DNA of 64,000 bases from Proteus columbae (lineage in GTDB: Bacteria > Pseudomonadota > Gammaproteobacteria > Enterobacterales > Enterobacteriaceae): the NCBI RefSeq assembly GCF_002777965.1, contig NZ_NGVR01000007.1:1-64000 (forward strand), read 5' to 3'. The notes beneath the pieces are model-generated. The model was not told the DNA's origin, made no database searches, and was given only the letters and a program-made list of their open reading frames with translations. Shown piece after piece: positions 51,392 to 60,493 of this stretch (position 1 is its first letter; each line of letters starts with the position of its first letter). The position numbers and the translations under genes are program-made.

Positions 51392-51818
51392 TAAAATGAG
51401 CCAGCTATAATAATATAATCTTTACTAAATTCTTTTGATGGAATAAGCATGCTTGGATATGTAGCGCCAGCAATGGTTACTTTTATTGTTCCAATATTTA
51501 CGGGTGTTCCGTATATTTCAACACAATTATAGTCACGAGTGGCAGTTTCAGTATTATCGATAATAGAAGATCTTCGGTATTCACAATTACGTAGAAAAAG
51601 ACCAGAATTATTAGGAGTGATAAAGCCAATTTTTCGGTGCATACCACCAATAACCGGTCCTCCTAATATTGTTATTTTTTGAAAATAAGGATCTCCAATA
51701 ATGGCATTATCTAATATTTCGTTATCAGGAAGATAAGTTATTTTATTACCAGAAAAACTACATGCAGTTAAAAAAATAGGGATATAATAATTTTTATTCT
51801 TAAAATAATTATATTCAT
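51391..51818 (-). pseudogene. lipoprotein gene frameshifted in a 7-base homopolymer
   Basis: From ATG 51818 (overlapping the PAAR-gene stop as ATGA) the frame reads MNIIILRIKIIISLFF and stops. One more T in the run of seven T (A on the + strand, 51770-51776) would continue it as LTACSFSGNKITYLPDNEI, giving a lipobox (LTAC) and about 140 residues in total. The downstream frame is open to 51391 (ending IPSKEFSKDYIIIAGSF). So the gene encodes a PAAR-associated lipoprotein that is off in this sequence. It could be decay, a sequencing error or slipped-strand phase variation. Family not recognised. Confidence 0.6.
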
Positions 51819-52498
51819 TTTAGCGGTTTAAAAACCATACCTCCAAAAAAACGCTTAATAAAAAAGCTAACATCTTTATTTTCTTTTATTAGTTCGTTGA
51901 TTATACCCCAGGAAAATAATCGTAAATTAATATCTCCATTTTTGATCTGTGTTACAGGCCCATCCCAAACAATCCAATGTGTTGGAATAGTTAAACTTTC
52001 TGGTGATGCACTATTTGTTTTATGCCATGAAGTATAACCTTCAGAGTCGGTGATACCTGAAAAAGACTGATTGTCATCAAGATAGAGCTGATATTCACAA
52101 TTTGCTAATGGAGTATTATTGTCGTCAGTGCAGAGATACCGGATATGATGTGGCTGATCTGTTGTCGTATTGATTTTGTTTGTTAGATTATTTTCTGTAC
52201 CAGCTCCTGATTTTTCTGATGATTCGGTCACATAGCAATCTTGAATAGAATTAATGAGTTTTGATTTACAAGGGCAGGAACTAAAACTGTCTAATGTTCC
52301 CGCGATACGGCGATTATTTCCCAGAATATAACTAATGCCACCAAGTATTTGGTCAGTACCAGAATGTTTACCACAGGTAACACGATCGCCTTCGCGTGCT
52401 GCCGAGGAACCATAAAACTTAAAAGTATCATCACCTGTTATTATTTGACCACCACAGGTTGTTTTATCACCTACCCGTAGAAAATATCCTATAGCCAT
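51815..52498 (-). CDS. PAAR-domain protein with C-terminal extension
   Basis: A 227-residue protein. Residues 1-90 are a PAAR domain (GDKTTCGGQIITGD, GDRVTCGKHSG), the metal-bound spike tip that caps VgrG in type VI secretion. After a Ser/Thr/Asn-rich linker (about 95-115) comes a small beta-rich domain (about 118-170: YLCTDDNNTPLANCEYQLYLD, SGITDSEGYTSWHK) like those that link PAAR proteins to cargo. The last 50 residues may bind or be an effector. AAGGGAATTTG lies before the ATG. No other T6SS gene is in the window. Coupled (ATGA) to the following lipoprotein gene. Confidence 0.75.
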   Translation of the reverse strand: MAIGYFLRVGDKTTCGGQIITGDDTFKFYGSSAAREGDRVTCGKHSGTDQILGGISYILGNNRRIAGTLDSFSSCPCKSKLINSIQDCYVTESSEKSGAGTENNLTNKINTTTDQPHHIRYLCTDDNNTPLANCEYQLYLDDNQSFSGITDSEGYTSWHKTNSASPESLTIPTHWIVWDGPVTQIKNGDINLRLFSWGIINELIKENKDVSFFIKRFFGGMVFKPLK

Positions 52499-52692
52499 GC
52501 AAATTCCCTTTTTTTACTTAAGTAAGATTTTATTATTAGCTAGACAATGTTAATTAACAAGATATATTTAACTATTTGTTTAAATAACACTCTATGAGTG
52601 TAATTAATTATTTCTGAATAGTATTGAGTAATAATATAAATGATGACATATAACATATAGTTAAAAATAAAATATCAGTGCAATGGCTAAAT

Positions 52693-52728
52693 AAAAACAC
52701 CATTAAAATTTTATTTAATGGTGTTTTT
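52693..52728. terminator. fimbrial operon terminator
   Basis: AAAAACACCATTAAA (52693-52707) pairs perfectly with TTTAATGGTGTTTTT (52714-52728) around six bases. It follows the adhesin stop by 29 bases read leftward. Confidence 0.88.
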
Positions 52729-52757
52729 GATTAATGGCGTAAAATACGCAGTAATAA

Positions 52758-53816
52758 CTAATTAAACTCTAACACAAAGTTTGCTGTGGCATTTATAGAT
52801 CCTGTTTGAACCTCATTGCCATAACGAAAATACTCTGTTTTTAATGGCACGCTAGTTGTACCGCTACTTAAATCGGCAAGTTTAACAAACTGGTTATTCA
52901 CTAAACGTGTATTATCGCTAAGTGGTGATGTCACAATAAAACCAACACCTTTTGCATTACGTCCGCCTTCGCTATCAGGTTTAATCACCGATTCCTGACT
53001 TTCATAGCTAGTTGTATTGTTAGCCATCAGCTTTATTTTTGCGGATACATTGCCTGAACAATTTATAATAAGATTATCTTCAGCATATACGCTTGAATCG
53101 GGAAAGCCCATTTCTGAAAATGCCGTTATCGGAACAGCAGGAAGCTTCATTTGAAGATTAGTATTTTCTGCACTACAAGATGTTGGCGCGCTAATAATAT
53201 TGACTGATAAACGATAACTAAAACCAACCGCTGTTGTGCCGCCACCTGAATTAAAGCGATTAATTAATATTGAGCCAATATATTGAGTCGTAAAACGCTG
53301 TGATTTAGGGTTATCTTTAGTGGAATAAATAATTACAGTAGCATCCCTTGTATTAAGCTTAGGGCTGTTAACAGGAACTTCTTGTCCAGGCTGACTTCTA
53401 AATGAAAGGCCTGACTCATTTTCAATGAGAACATAAGCATAATCATCTAAACCTGTAATATGACCATTGCGTACAACATAATAAGCAGGTCTTCCATCGA
53501 TATCCATATAATAGGTTGGCATTACGCCACTGGCTTCACTATATGTCGCATAAGCATAGAACTCCGCGCCATCGGGGCAATCTGCGACTGCAACATCAGA
53601 GCCATCACGCTTAAATGTAAAACGTGCTATTTCTTGATTTTTTTTAATCATCCCTTTTAGTTCAATGGTACCGCCTCTGGCATCCATCGTGCCATGTTTA
53701 ATCCCGCCATTATTGACACAATCAGGCGCGGCATGACTGTAAAAAGAGAGGGTAGATAAACTAAGAATAAAAATTAGAAATAATAATTTATTCATTTTAT
53801 TTTTTAAGTTAGCCAT
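52758..53816 (-). CDS. fimbrial tip adhesin
   Basis: A 352-residue exported protein, last of the fimbrial operon. Signal peptide (about 1-29, ending FYSHAA) follows a charged start. The N-terminal half (about 30-200) is a lectin-like domain without similarity I recognise; the C-terminal half (about 205-352, SCSAENTNLQMKLPAV to ATANFVLEFN) is a pilin domain with a Cys pair and the alternating-hydrophobic end used for chaperone binding. Such two-domain proteins sit at the fimbrial tip and decide the receptor. GGAAAT precedes the ATG. Confidence 0.82.
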   Translation of the reverse strand: MANLKNKMNKLLFLIFILSLSTLSFYSHAAPDCVNNGGIKHGTMDARGGTIELKGMIKKNQEIARFTFKRDGSDVAVADCPDGAEFYAYATYSEASGVMPTYYMDIDGRPAYYVVRNGHITGLDDYAYVLIENESGLSFRSQPGQEVPVNSPKLNTRDATVIIYSTKDNPKSQRFTTQYIGSILINRFNSGGGTTAVGFSYRLSVNIISAPTSCSAENTNLQMKLPAVPITAFSEMGFPDSSVYAEDNLIINCSGNVSAKIKLMANNTTSYESQESVIKPDSEGGRNAKGVGFIVTSPLSDNTRLVNNQFVKLADLSSGTTSVPLKTEYFRYGNEVQTGSINATANFVLEFN

Positions 53817-53825
53817 TTTATTTCC

Positions 53826-56333
53826 TTATTTACACTCAGTATCTAAAATATATAAGCCATTAACAGGCGTTTTATTATCAATGTTATAAGTTGCATGACA
53901 GCTTTTTTGCTCGCCGTTTACTTTCCATGATACGGTGATCTTACCTTCTGGTTTTTCTGCAACAAAATAGAGTTGATGAAAACTTGCCACTAATTGATCA
54001 TCTGCATTGTCTATTTTGGCTCTTGCACCCATAGGAATAGTGCTATTATCAGGCGTTTGTAATGTGAGTAAGAATTTAATTCCTTTTTTAGCATCAAAGT
54101 CCGCAAGGATTAATGCACCTTTAGTCGGAATTATATTACTAATAATATTATTTGAAATTTCGGTATTGGCTGGGATTGATTTTGTATCAATACTGATACT
54201 GTTTTTTTGATAAGGTACCATACCAGAAACTACTGCTAATCCACTATTATTAGTTTTAATAGCTTGTCCATTAACCACTTCAATACCTGCACTGTCTTTT
54301 GTGAGAATTAATGCATTCGTTTGTTGTAGAGATGAGGCCAATGTTGCGCCATATTGTGTTGCAACTAGCGCACCATTAATACCATAGTTAATATTTTGTC
54401 TATCTTTAGAATAAGCATAACCGGCATTAACAATGGCACTTGGTGCTTTATAAGAACCACTTAAACCACCACTATAATTTACATCTTTATTGCCATAGCC
54501 TTGATAGATGTCCCAGTTAGCTTGATTTTTATCACCGTAAGTACCGCTGATACGTGCAGTTTGTAATGTCTGATCTCTATTATTCGTTGATACAGAGTAA
54601 TTGGTCCAAATGTAATTATCATGCCATGTAAAAGGGATACTAATATTCATACTGATATCGTAGGTGCTTTTACTGTCTTTATTTCTACTAGCATCGAAAT
54701 AAGTATAATAAAGGCTATAATTGATTTTATTTATTGAACTATTAAATCCAACATTATATGAGCTTGTGTTTTTCCCATCGACATAAGTATAGATAATCGA
54801 GCTTAAATTAAGGGATGATTGTCCTGAAAATAAAGGTTGGTTAATAGAAAATGTATATTCATTTTTTATGCCGTTTTTGGGATCATATTTTTTTTCTTTA
54901 TACTCCATTGCATCATTGAAGCTTAAGAATTTGGCATCAAAGTGACGGTAACCCACTAATGTAAGACTGGTATTTGTTAATGGGATATTTTTAGAATAAT
55001 TGATTCTAAATGCATTTCCCTGAAGCGTATCGTTACCATAATTAGTAGATGAATGAGCATAAAGTAAATCCGTGGTGATCGCACCATAGCTACCAAGGTT
55101 AATACCTGTACCTATACCTACAGATTGATATTTTTCACCCATTAAAGCACCGCCATACAGAGTAACAAAATCAGTTAAACCGTAATAAGCTTCACCTTGC
55201 ACTAAATAAGTACCATCACCACTGTTGTGACTATTATATTTACCAGTCGAGAGATCATATTTGATTTCACCTTTTCGCTCTAAGTTCGAGATTGAAGAAA
55301 AAGGAACAATAAAATTCTTTTCAGAGCCATCGGCCTCTTTTACGTTAACATATAAATCACCACCCGCATTCATCGGGGAGTAATCAATAATATTAAAAGG
55401 CCCAGCAGGTACACTACGTTTATAAATAACTTGCCCATTTTGAGTAATCGTGACCACGGATTCTGAATTAGCAATGCCAGAAACACTTGGCGCATACGAT
55501 CTATTTTGTGAAGGCGTCATTAATTTATCAGTGGCTAATTTTATCCCTCTAAATTTTACTGAATCAAAAAGTTGGGTTGAGGTATATAGGTCACCTATTG
55601 ATAATTCACTTTCAATACTTGTTATTGTTCTTTTAAGAACATTACTTAATGTATTCCATTTTTTATCGCCATTTTCACTTTTAGACCAAGTAGAATAATT
55701 ATGAAAACGCCATACACCTAAATTTACTTGAGACTGAATATTACCATAATAGCTTTCACGATTTGCTCCATTCTCTCGACTATTAAATGAAGAAAATGCA
55801 TAATTGATTAATAATGCAGGAATACCATTATCCCAATTATTTCTTTCATTTTTTCTTACTCTTTGTGTATTAACATATTTTTGAGGTAAGGTTAATTCAT
55901 ATTGGTATTTGTTAATATTCAGTGTATTGTTTACATGTTCAATATCATTGATATTAATAAATTCATTATCTTTTTGTTCAGATAAAATATGGCTAGGGAT
56001 ATCAAGACCAATTTGATACCACTCTTCTTTTGTCATTAACGGCGTGAGTGTTTCTTTGTTATCTTTATTTTTTAATAGTCCAAATTTAACTTCACGAGTA
56101 AAAATCAGATTTTTATTAACAAAAAAGCTAACGTTATAGATACCTGGGGCAATGGCAGATTCTCTGAAAACGCTGAGATCTTCATTGGTTAATTGTTGAG
56201 AGCTTCCTTCAATGTTAAATAGATTAGGAGGATAGTAATCATCAGCTGAAGTATTAAATGAAACAAATAAACTTCCTGCTATTAATAAGCAGAGTGAAGA
56301 TTTATTAAAATAATGTTCCTTTTCTATCTTCAT
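53826..56333 (-). CDS. fimbrial outer-membrane usher protein
   Basis: An 835-residue FimD/PapC-type usher that forms the secretion pore and assembles pilins. Signal peptide (about 1-30), N-terminal domain (about 30-160, FNIEGSSQQLTNEDLSVFRESAIAPGIYNVSFFVN), 24-strand barrel with plug (about 200-690; MTPSQNRSYAPSVSGIANSESVVTITQNGQVIYK leads in) and two C-terminal domains. A C-terminal Cys pair (CHATYNIDNKTPVNGLYILDTEC) is present. Nine bases separate it from the adhesin gene. Confidence 0.95.
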   Translation of the reverse strand: MKIEKEHYFNKSSLCLLIAGSLFVSFNTSADDYYPPNLFNIEGSSQQLTNEDLSVFRESAIAPGIYNVSFFVNKNLIFTREVKFGLLKNKDNKETLTPLMTKEEWYQIGLDIPSHILSEQKDNEFININDIEHVNNTLNINKYQYELTLPQKYVNTQRVRKNERNNWDNGIPALLINYAFSSFNSRENGANRESYYGNIQSQVNLGVWRFHNYSTWSKSENGDKKWNTLSNVLKRTITSIESELSIGDLYTSTQLFDSVKFRGIKLATDKLMTPSQNRSYAPSVSGIANSESVVTITQNGQVIYKRSVPAGPFNIIDYSPMNAGGDLYVNVKEADGSEKNFIVPFSSISNLERKGEIKYDLSTGKYNSHNSGDGTYLVQGEAYYGLTDFVTLYGGALMGEKYQSVGIGTGINLGSYGAITTDLLYAHSSTNYGNDTLQGNAFRINYSKNIPLTNTSLTLVGYRHFDAKFLSFNDAMEYKEKKYDPKNGIKNEYTFSINQPLFSGQSSLNLSSIIYTYVDGKNTSSYNVGFNSSINKINYSLYYTYFDASRNKDSKSTYDISMNISIPFTWHDNYIWTNYSVSTNNRDQTLQTARISGTYGDKNQANWDIYQGYGNKDVNYSGGLSGSYKAPSAIVNAGYAYSKDRQNINYGINGALVATQYGATLASSLQQTNALILTKDSAGIEVVNGQAIKTNNSGLAVVSGMVPYQKNSISIDTKSIPANTEISNNIISNIIPTKGALILADFDAKKGIKFLLTLQTPDNSTIPMGARAKIDNADDQLVASFHQLYFVAEKPEGKITVSWKVNGEQKSCHATYNIDNKTPVNGLYILDTECK

Positions 56334-56351
56334 TTTAAAAAAGCTCTCTAA

Positions 56352-57026
56352 TTATAATGAAAAATCAACAGAAATATCTTTACCAAAATCATTAATATAA
56401 GTTAATTTTATTTTATTTGGATTTTCTTTTGGTTTTGTTATTATTGTTTCTGCTCTTGGTGATAAATAGCTAGGTGTTTCTTTTATTTCTTTATTATTAA
56501 TGGATATCTTTCCGATATTAACAAAGAAAGGTGAATCATTATTAACAACGAGGTTGCCATTTTTTACAGACCATTTTAAATTATTAATATCTTTTTCGAT
56601 ATTATTATCATTTAATGAGCTAGGTCGATAAATAAGCTTTATTCTATTTGTCATCGAGTAGCGTAAAACGTTTTCTAAATCTTCACTACTAGGAGCGACA
56701 AATTTAACATTTATCCAATACATTGATTCAACATCGTTAGGTAATGTTGTGTTTTTTATTACTTGTAAGGTATTTTTCTGTTGTGCAACTAATTTAATTA
56801 AAGGTGGCGTGATAACAAAATCTTGGGTTAATTTACCATTGATATCTTCAATCCAAGACTGCAACAAATAGTTTGTATTTGCATCACTATTAAAAGCAAC
56901 AAAACTTTCGCTATTATTTTTTTCATTATAAACAACACGCGTTGTTTCTAAACCAAATCCCGCATAGCTGTATGTAGCTGAACTTAAAAAAAGACCTAAT
57001 CCTAGAATTACGTTTTTTAAAGACAT
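56352..57026 (-). CDS. periplasmic fimbrial chaperone
   Basis: A 224-residue PapD/FimC-type chaperone that completes pilins by donor-strand complementation. Signal peptide MSLKNVILGLGLFLSSATYSYA, then GFGLETTRVVYNEKNNSESFVAFNSD with the N-terminal Arg and the YWINVKFVAP block, and RIKLIYRPSSL at the domain junction. ATG 57026 is chosen because GGTGA sits five bases upstream; two in-frame ATGs lie earlier (57038, 57029). It lies between subunit and usher genes. Confidence 0.92.
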   Translation of the reverse strand: MSLKNVILGLGLFLSSATYSYAGFGLETTRVVYNEKNNSESFVAFNSDANTNYLLQSWIEDINGKLTQDFVITPPLIKLVAQQKNTLQVIKNTTLPNDVESMYWINVKFVAPSSEDLENVLRYSMTNRIKLIYRPSSLNDNNIEKDINNLKWSVKNGNLVVNNDSPFFVNIGKISINNKEIKETPSYLSPRAETIITKPKENPNKIKLTYINDFGKDISVDFSL

Positions 57027-57082
57027 CATTATCACCATTATTTTTATAATGCAGGCTAAATAAATTTAACCTGCATTGTTTA

Positions 57083-57670
57083 TTATTTGTAAGTTAACGA
57101 ATAATTGAGAGTCGCATTAGCTTGGCCTGCTTTTACACCACCTGCATTGACGCTGACGTATTTTGCAATAAGTGGGATTGTAGCTGACGTGGAGGCACTT
57201 TCCTCTGAAGCTTTAATTTCTATATCTTTTGTGAAATTAATGTTATATGGCGTATCTAAATTATCTTTATCATAGATATATACCCCAACATTTTTTGCCG
57301 TTTTTTCATCACTAGGATTATCAAGAGCTAAAATTTGAGGTTCATTTGGTGTTTCGCTACCTGAAATTTTCAAGGCTACTGTACCCGTTGGTGGGCAATC
57401 AATGAGTGAAATATTCAATTGTCCATCAGTACCAGCACCACCTACAATTTGTTTTGGCTCAGTACCAAAAGCACTCGATGGATGACGCCCCATATTAACG
57501 TTACCATCAGAGCCTCCACCATTAATACTAACAGTACAGGTTGAACTATAAATTAAACCTGAAAAAGAGATAGTGCCACTATGAGTATCAGCGGCTAGAA
57601 CATTTACGCTTGCCACTGAAGCTGAAACAAATAAAGCAAGGGAAAGAAATTTTTTCTTTGAAATAGTCAT
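57083..57670 (-). CDS. major fimbrial subunit
   Basis: A 195-residue pilin. Signal peptide about 1-27 (ending VNVLA-A). The mature protein has the N-terminal donor-strand segment (SGTISFSGLIYSSTCTVS), a Cys pair (STCTVS and LIDCPPTG) and the C-terminal beta-zipper ending ANATLNYSLTYK. First gene of the operon subunit-chaperone-usher-adhesin. Confidence 0.92.
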   Translation of the reverse strand: MTISKKKFLSLALFVSASVASVNVLAADTHSGTISFSGLIYSSTCTVSINGGGSDGNVNMGRHPSSAFGTEPKQIVGGAGTDGQLNISLIDCPPTGTVALKISGSETPNEPQILALDNPSDEKTAKNVGVYIYDKDNLDTPYNINFTKDIEIKASEESASTSATIPLIAKYVSVNAGGVKAGQANATLNYSLTYK

Positions 57671-58329
57671 TTTATGACCTCTATAGAATGATATAAATAA
57701 ACAGTAGATATTTTCTTTTTGAAAATTGATTTAATGCTATTTAATTTAGAGATTAACTTACTATTACCAGCCATAAATCTAGTAAAGATATAGAGATATA
57801 CAAGTAACTCAGAAAGATAAATTAAATAACAAGATATATTTTTATTAAAATGGCTTTTTTATATTTAATCTTTAAATTGTTATCCTGTAAGACTATTTAA
57901 TGCTTAATATAAAAAAGGAATAATATAGTGTGGTTCTTTTGAACAGGATGAATTGTATGCACTTTTTTTGAGGTTGTCTTGTGTGCAATGTTACAAAATT
58001 TCTTATGAAAATACGTATTAATCATTAATAAGTTAATAAGGATTTTGTTTAAACTTATTTATTTTCAATGAGTTGTTTGTTTGTGATTGTTAAAGTTACA
58101 AAAAAGAATATTTAAATTTACCTTATGGAAAATATATTTAGTTACAAATACCTGGAAGTTTAAAATATTTAAATGACATAAATTTATATTAATCATATTT
58201 TTATGATAATAATCTGATTAAATATTCTAGAATTTTATAAAAATTATAACAAAAATAAATCGTAATAAGACTTATTTTTATATTTAAGTATGTAGATAAC
58301 GAAAAAATAGTAATCTCACAGGGTGATAG
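57671..58329. other. AT-rich region upstream of the fimbrial operon
   Basis: 659 bases, very rich in A+T, with the fimbrial promoter presumably inside. I saw no long inverted repeats of an invertible promoter and no recombinase gene beside it, unlike the mrp fimbriae of Proteus mirabilis. No gene supported. Confidence 0.5.
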
Positions 58330-60129
58330 TTACTCTTTTATTCTTCTGTATAAAGTTGCAATACTTATTCCCAATATTTTTGCCGCTTTTTTCTTACCTT
58401 CTAATGTATGACCTGTTGTATCTAAAACTTGTTTGATCATCTGATACTCTGATTGTTGAATTTGAGTTTTCAAATTCTCTTTTTTATTCTTTTTATGACT
58501 ATTTATTTCGTATTTTCTCTTTTCGTAATTATATATCTCAAGCGTCATTTCTTTTTCTATTATGTCTGTATTTGTAGATACAAGTAGATAAGGAGGAAGG
58601 TGACTTAAATTTAAATCTGCTGTATCGCCTTGCATAACATACATATATTCAATCACATTACGTAATTCCCTGATGTTGCCCGGCCAGTCATAGGAATATA
58701 AGTAGTTAATAACAACGTTGGGGATCTTTGCTGCTGGTCGTTGGTAGGTTGACGCCAGATCATCAGCAAAGAATTGTGCAAGTTCTGCAATATCTTCTCG
58801 GTGATCACGTAATGCAGGCGTATGGATCGGAACAACATTGAGGCGATAAAAGAGATCTTCACGAAATTGCCCTTTATTTACCATTTCGCGCAGATCTTTG
58901 TTGGTGGCAGCAATGATCCTTACATCAATATTGATCATATTATTAGAGCCAACACGAGTGATGCTTTTTTCTTGAAGCACACGTAAAAGCTTGGCTTGTA
59001 GATGTAAAGGCATATCGCCAATTTCATCTAGAAATAGGCTTCCGCCATGTGCCAATTCAAATTTACCAATACGTCCTTTAGGATCAGCGCCACTAAATGC
59101 ACCGCGTACATAACCAAAAAGCTCACTTTCTAATAGTTGCTCAGGAATAGCTGCACAGTTAATAGTAATAAAAGGTTGTTTTGTGCGCAGGCTTTGTTGG
59201 TGGATAGTGTAAGCAACGACTTCTTTACCTGAGCCACTTTCTCCTGTTATTAAAACACTGGCATGGCTCACCGCAACTTTACTTAACATGCTTTTTAAGT
59301 GAAGCATTTTTTGAGAATTACCAATTAACGGGGAGTGAGGGTTTTCATCTACGGATAGGGCATTTACCTGTGTCATATAATTGCGGGCATCATGGAAAAT
59401 AACCATGGTGAGTTGGTCATTATCCACTGAGGAAAAGGTGATTTTTTTGCATAGAACATGATAGCGTTGTTGATTTAATATCAACCATGCCTCTTCATCA
59501 CCGTAAAGAATATCGCCAGTCATATCGATATCAAGAGATTGCCCAATTAATTCACAATCAAAAAAACGTAAAGCAGACAAATTGGCGTGCCAAATTTTGC
59601 CTAAGCTATCAATAGCAATAACGCCTCTATCCATCACATCTATTAAGTTTCGAAAAGTGCCAAACCGCTCTTGTTCTCGAAGTCTTTCAAGACATTCAAA
59701 AATACGGCTTGAGATCATTTGTGAAAATTGTTCGATAAAAGAGATAAAGGCTTGTTTTTGTTTCATCAAAAACATTTTTTGTTCTCGATTTGAACAAATG
59801 ATCCCTATCACGCCAATAACTTGATTATTCAAAAAAATGGGTGCATTAAGATCGAGCTCTTCAGTGCAAGTTAGGCGGTTTTGACACAGTTGGCAGAGGC
59901 TATTTTCTTTCGGATCTTCAATTAAAATGGTCTTTTGTACTTGCAGTACATGACGATAGATGTGCCCATTATTAGAGACATCCTGATTGAGCATATAACG
60001 GTAACGCCCAGTACCCGCAATACGAATTAAATTGTTATCAATAATTTCAACGTCAGTGCCTGTGATGCCGGCTATTGAATCGGTGTATTTGCTGATTTCA
60101 TCTTGTAGGGTACTCAGTAATGAGTGCAT
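58330..60129 (-). CDS. sigma-54-dependent activator, YgeV/DhaR-like
   Basis: A 599-residue enhancer-binding protein. The N-terminal GAF-like sensory region (about 1-150) has a Cys-rich piece ([13 protein letters not shown]), followed by a PAS domain (about 165-265), the AAA+ domain (about 275-510: GESGSGKE Walker A, GAFSGAD loop, [14 protein letters not shown] Walker [19 protein letters not shown]) and a Fis-type helix-turn-helix at the end ([21 protein letters not shown]). The sigma-54 contact loop reads GAFSGA rather than GAFTGA. ATG 60129 has AGGTGAG upstream. Divergent from the catabolic operon it probably controls, as E. coli YgeV lies near ygeX-ygeY. Confidence 0.85.
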   Translation of the reverse strand: MHSLLSTLQDEISKYTDSIAGITGTDVEIIDNNLIRIAGTGRYRYMLNQDVSNNGHIYRHVLQVQKTILIEDPKENSLCQLCQNRLTCTEELDLNAPIFLNNQVIGVIGIICSNREQKMFLMKQKQAFISFIEQFSQMISSRIFECLERLREQERFGTFRNLIDVMDRGVIAIDSLGKIWHANLSALRFFDCELIGQSLDIDMTGDILYGDEEAWLILNQQRYHVLCKKITFSSVDNDQLTMVIFHDARNYMTQVNALSVDENPHSPLIGNSQKMLHLKSMLSKVAVSHASVLITGESGSGKEVVAYTIHQQSLRTKQPFITINCAAIPEQLLESELFGYVRGAFSGADPKGRIGKFELAHGGSLFLDEIGDMPLHLQAKLLRVLQEKSITRVGSNNMINIDVRIIAATNKDLREMVNKGQFREDLFYRLNVVPIHTPALRDHREDIAELAQFFADDLASTYQRPAAKIPNVVINYLYSYDWPGNIRELRNVIEYMYVMQGDTADLNLSHLPPYLLVSTNTDIIEKEMTLEIYNYEKRKYEINSHKKNKKENLKTQIQQSEYQMIKQVLDTTGHTLEGKKKAAKILGISIATLYRRIKE

Positions 60130-60157
60130 CACATTCTCACCTTAAAATTATCAATTT

Positions 60158-60173
60158 TGATAATAAATTATCA
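60158..60173. promoter_or_regulatory. palindrome, candidate activator site 1
   Basis: TGATAATAAATTATCA is a perfect inverted repeat (TGATAA/TTATCA). A second half-site TTATCA at 60148-60153 also pairs with its left arm. It lies 220 bases before the -24/-12 promoter, a normal distance for an enhancer of a sigma-54 activator, and just before the activator gene. Confidence 0.5.
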
Positions 60174-60258
60174 TTATCTATTTTTAATGATTAATTTAAT
60201 CGTTATTTATTAATGCATTATGTGATTTTTGTATAAGGCTCACACAGTTTCTTATTAT

Positions 60259-60271
60259 TGATAATTTATCA
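60259..60271. promoter_or_regulatory. palindrome, candidate activator site 2
   Basis: TGATAATTTATCA repeats the TGATAA/TTATCA arms of the site 100 bases to the left, with shorter spacing. It lies 123 bases before the sigma-54 promoter. Confidence 0.45.
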
Positions 60272-60393
60272 CTTAAATAAAACCGCCTAGATCACAGCTT
60301 TTGTGCATCATTAATTTCATCTCTTAGTCGTTAAAACAATAAACATATTTAAAATCAAATAATTATATCTTTATTAAATGCTTTTTAAGTGAG

Positions 60394-60410
60394 TTGGCAT
60401 ACATATTGCG
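60394..60410 (+). promoter_or_regulatory. sigma-54 promoter of the dpaL operon
   Basis: TTGGCATACATATTGCG fits the -24/-12 consensus (TGGCAC-N5-TTGC): GG (60396-60397) and GC (60408-60409) are separated by exactly ten bases. Transcription should start near 60420, giving a leader of about 70 bases. Confidence 0.82.
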
Positions 60411-60493
60411 ATATAGGGGATAACCCTATGTATTCCGATTAATCGCGATATTGGGTTATCGCGAATTTTAAAGTGTGATTAAGAGGTAATTCC

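Larger units (their letters stand above)
60130..60493. other. divergent control region of the catabolic locus
   Basis: 364 bases between activator and dpaL. It holds the TGATAA/TTATCA palindromes, a sigma-54 promoter and the dpaL ribosome-binding site (AAGAGGTAATTCC). No gene. Confidence 0.6.

Noticed and set aside
50860-57700. island attachment repeat of the leuX 3' end
   Set aside because: No second copy of the tRNA end was seen by eye inside the window; it may lie outside or be lost.
52556-57842. AACAAGATATATTT at about 52556 and 57829 as island repeat
   Set aside because: Only 14 AT-rich bases are shared; likely chance in this composition.
57671-58329. invertible fimbrial promoter as in mrp of Proteus mirabilis
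   Set aside because: I found no matching long inverted repeats and no recombinase gene beside the operon.
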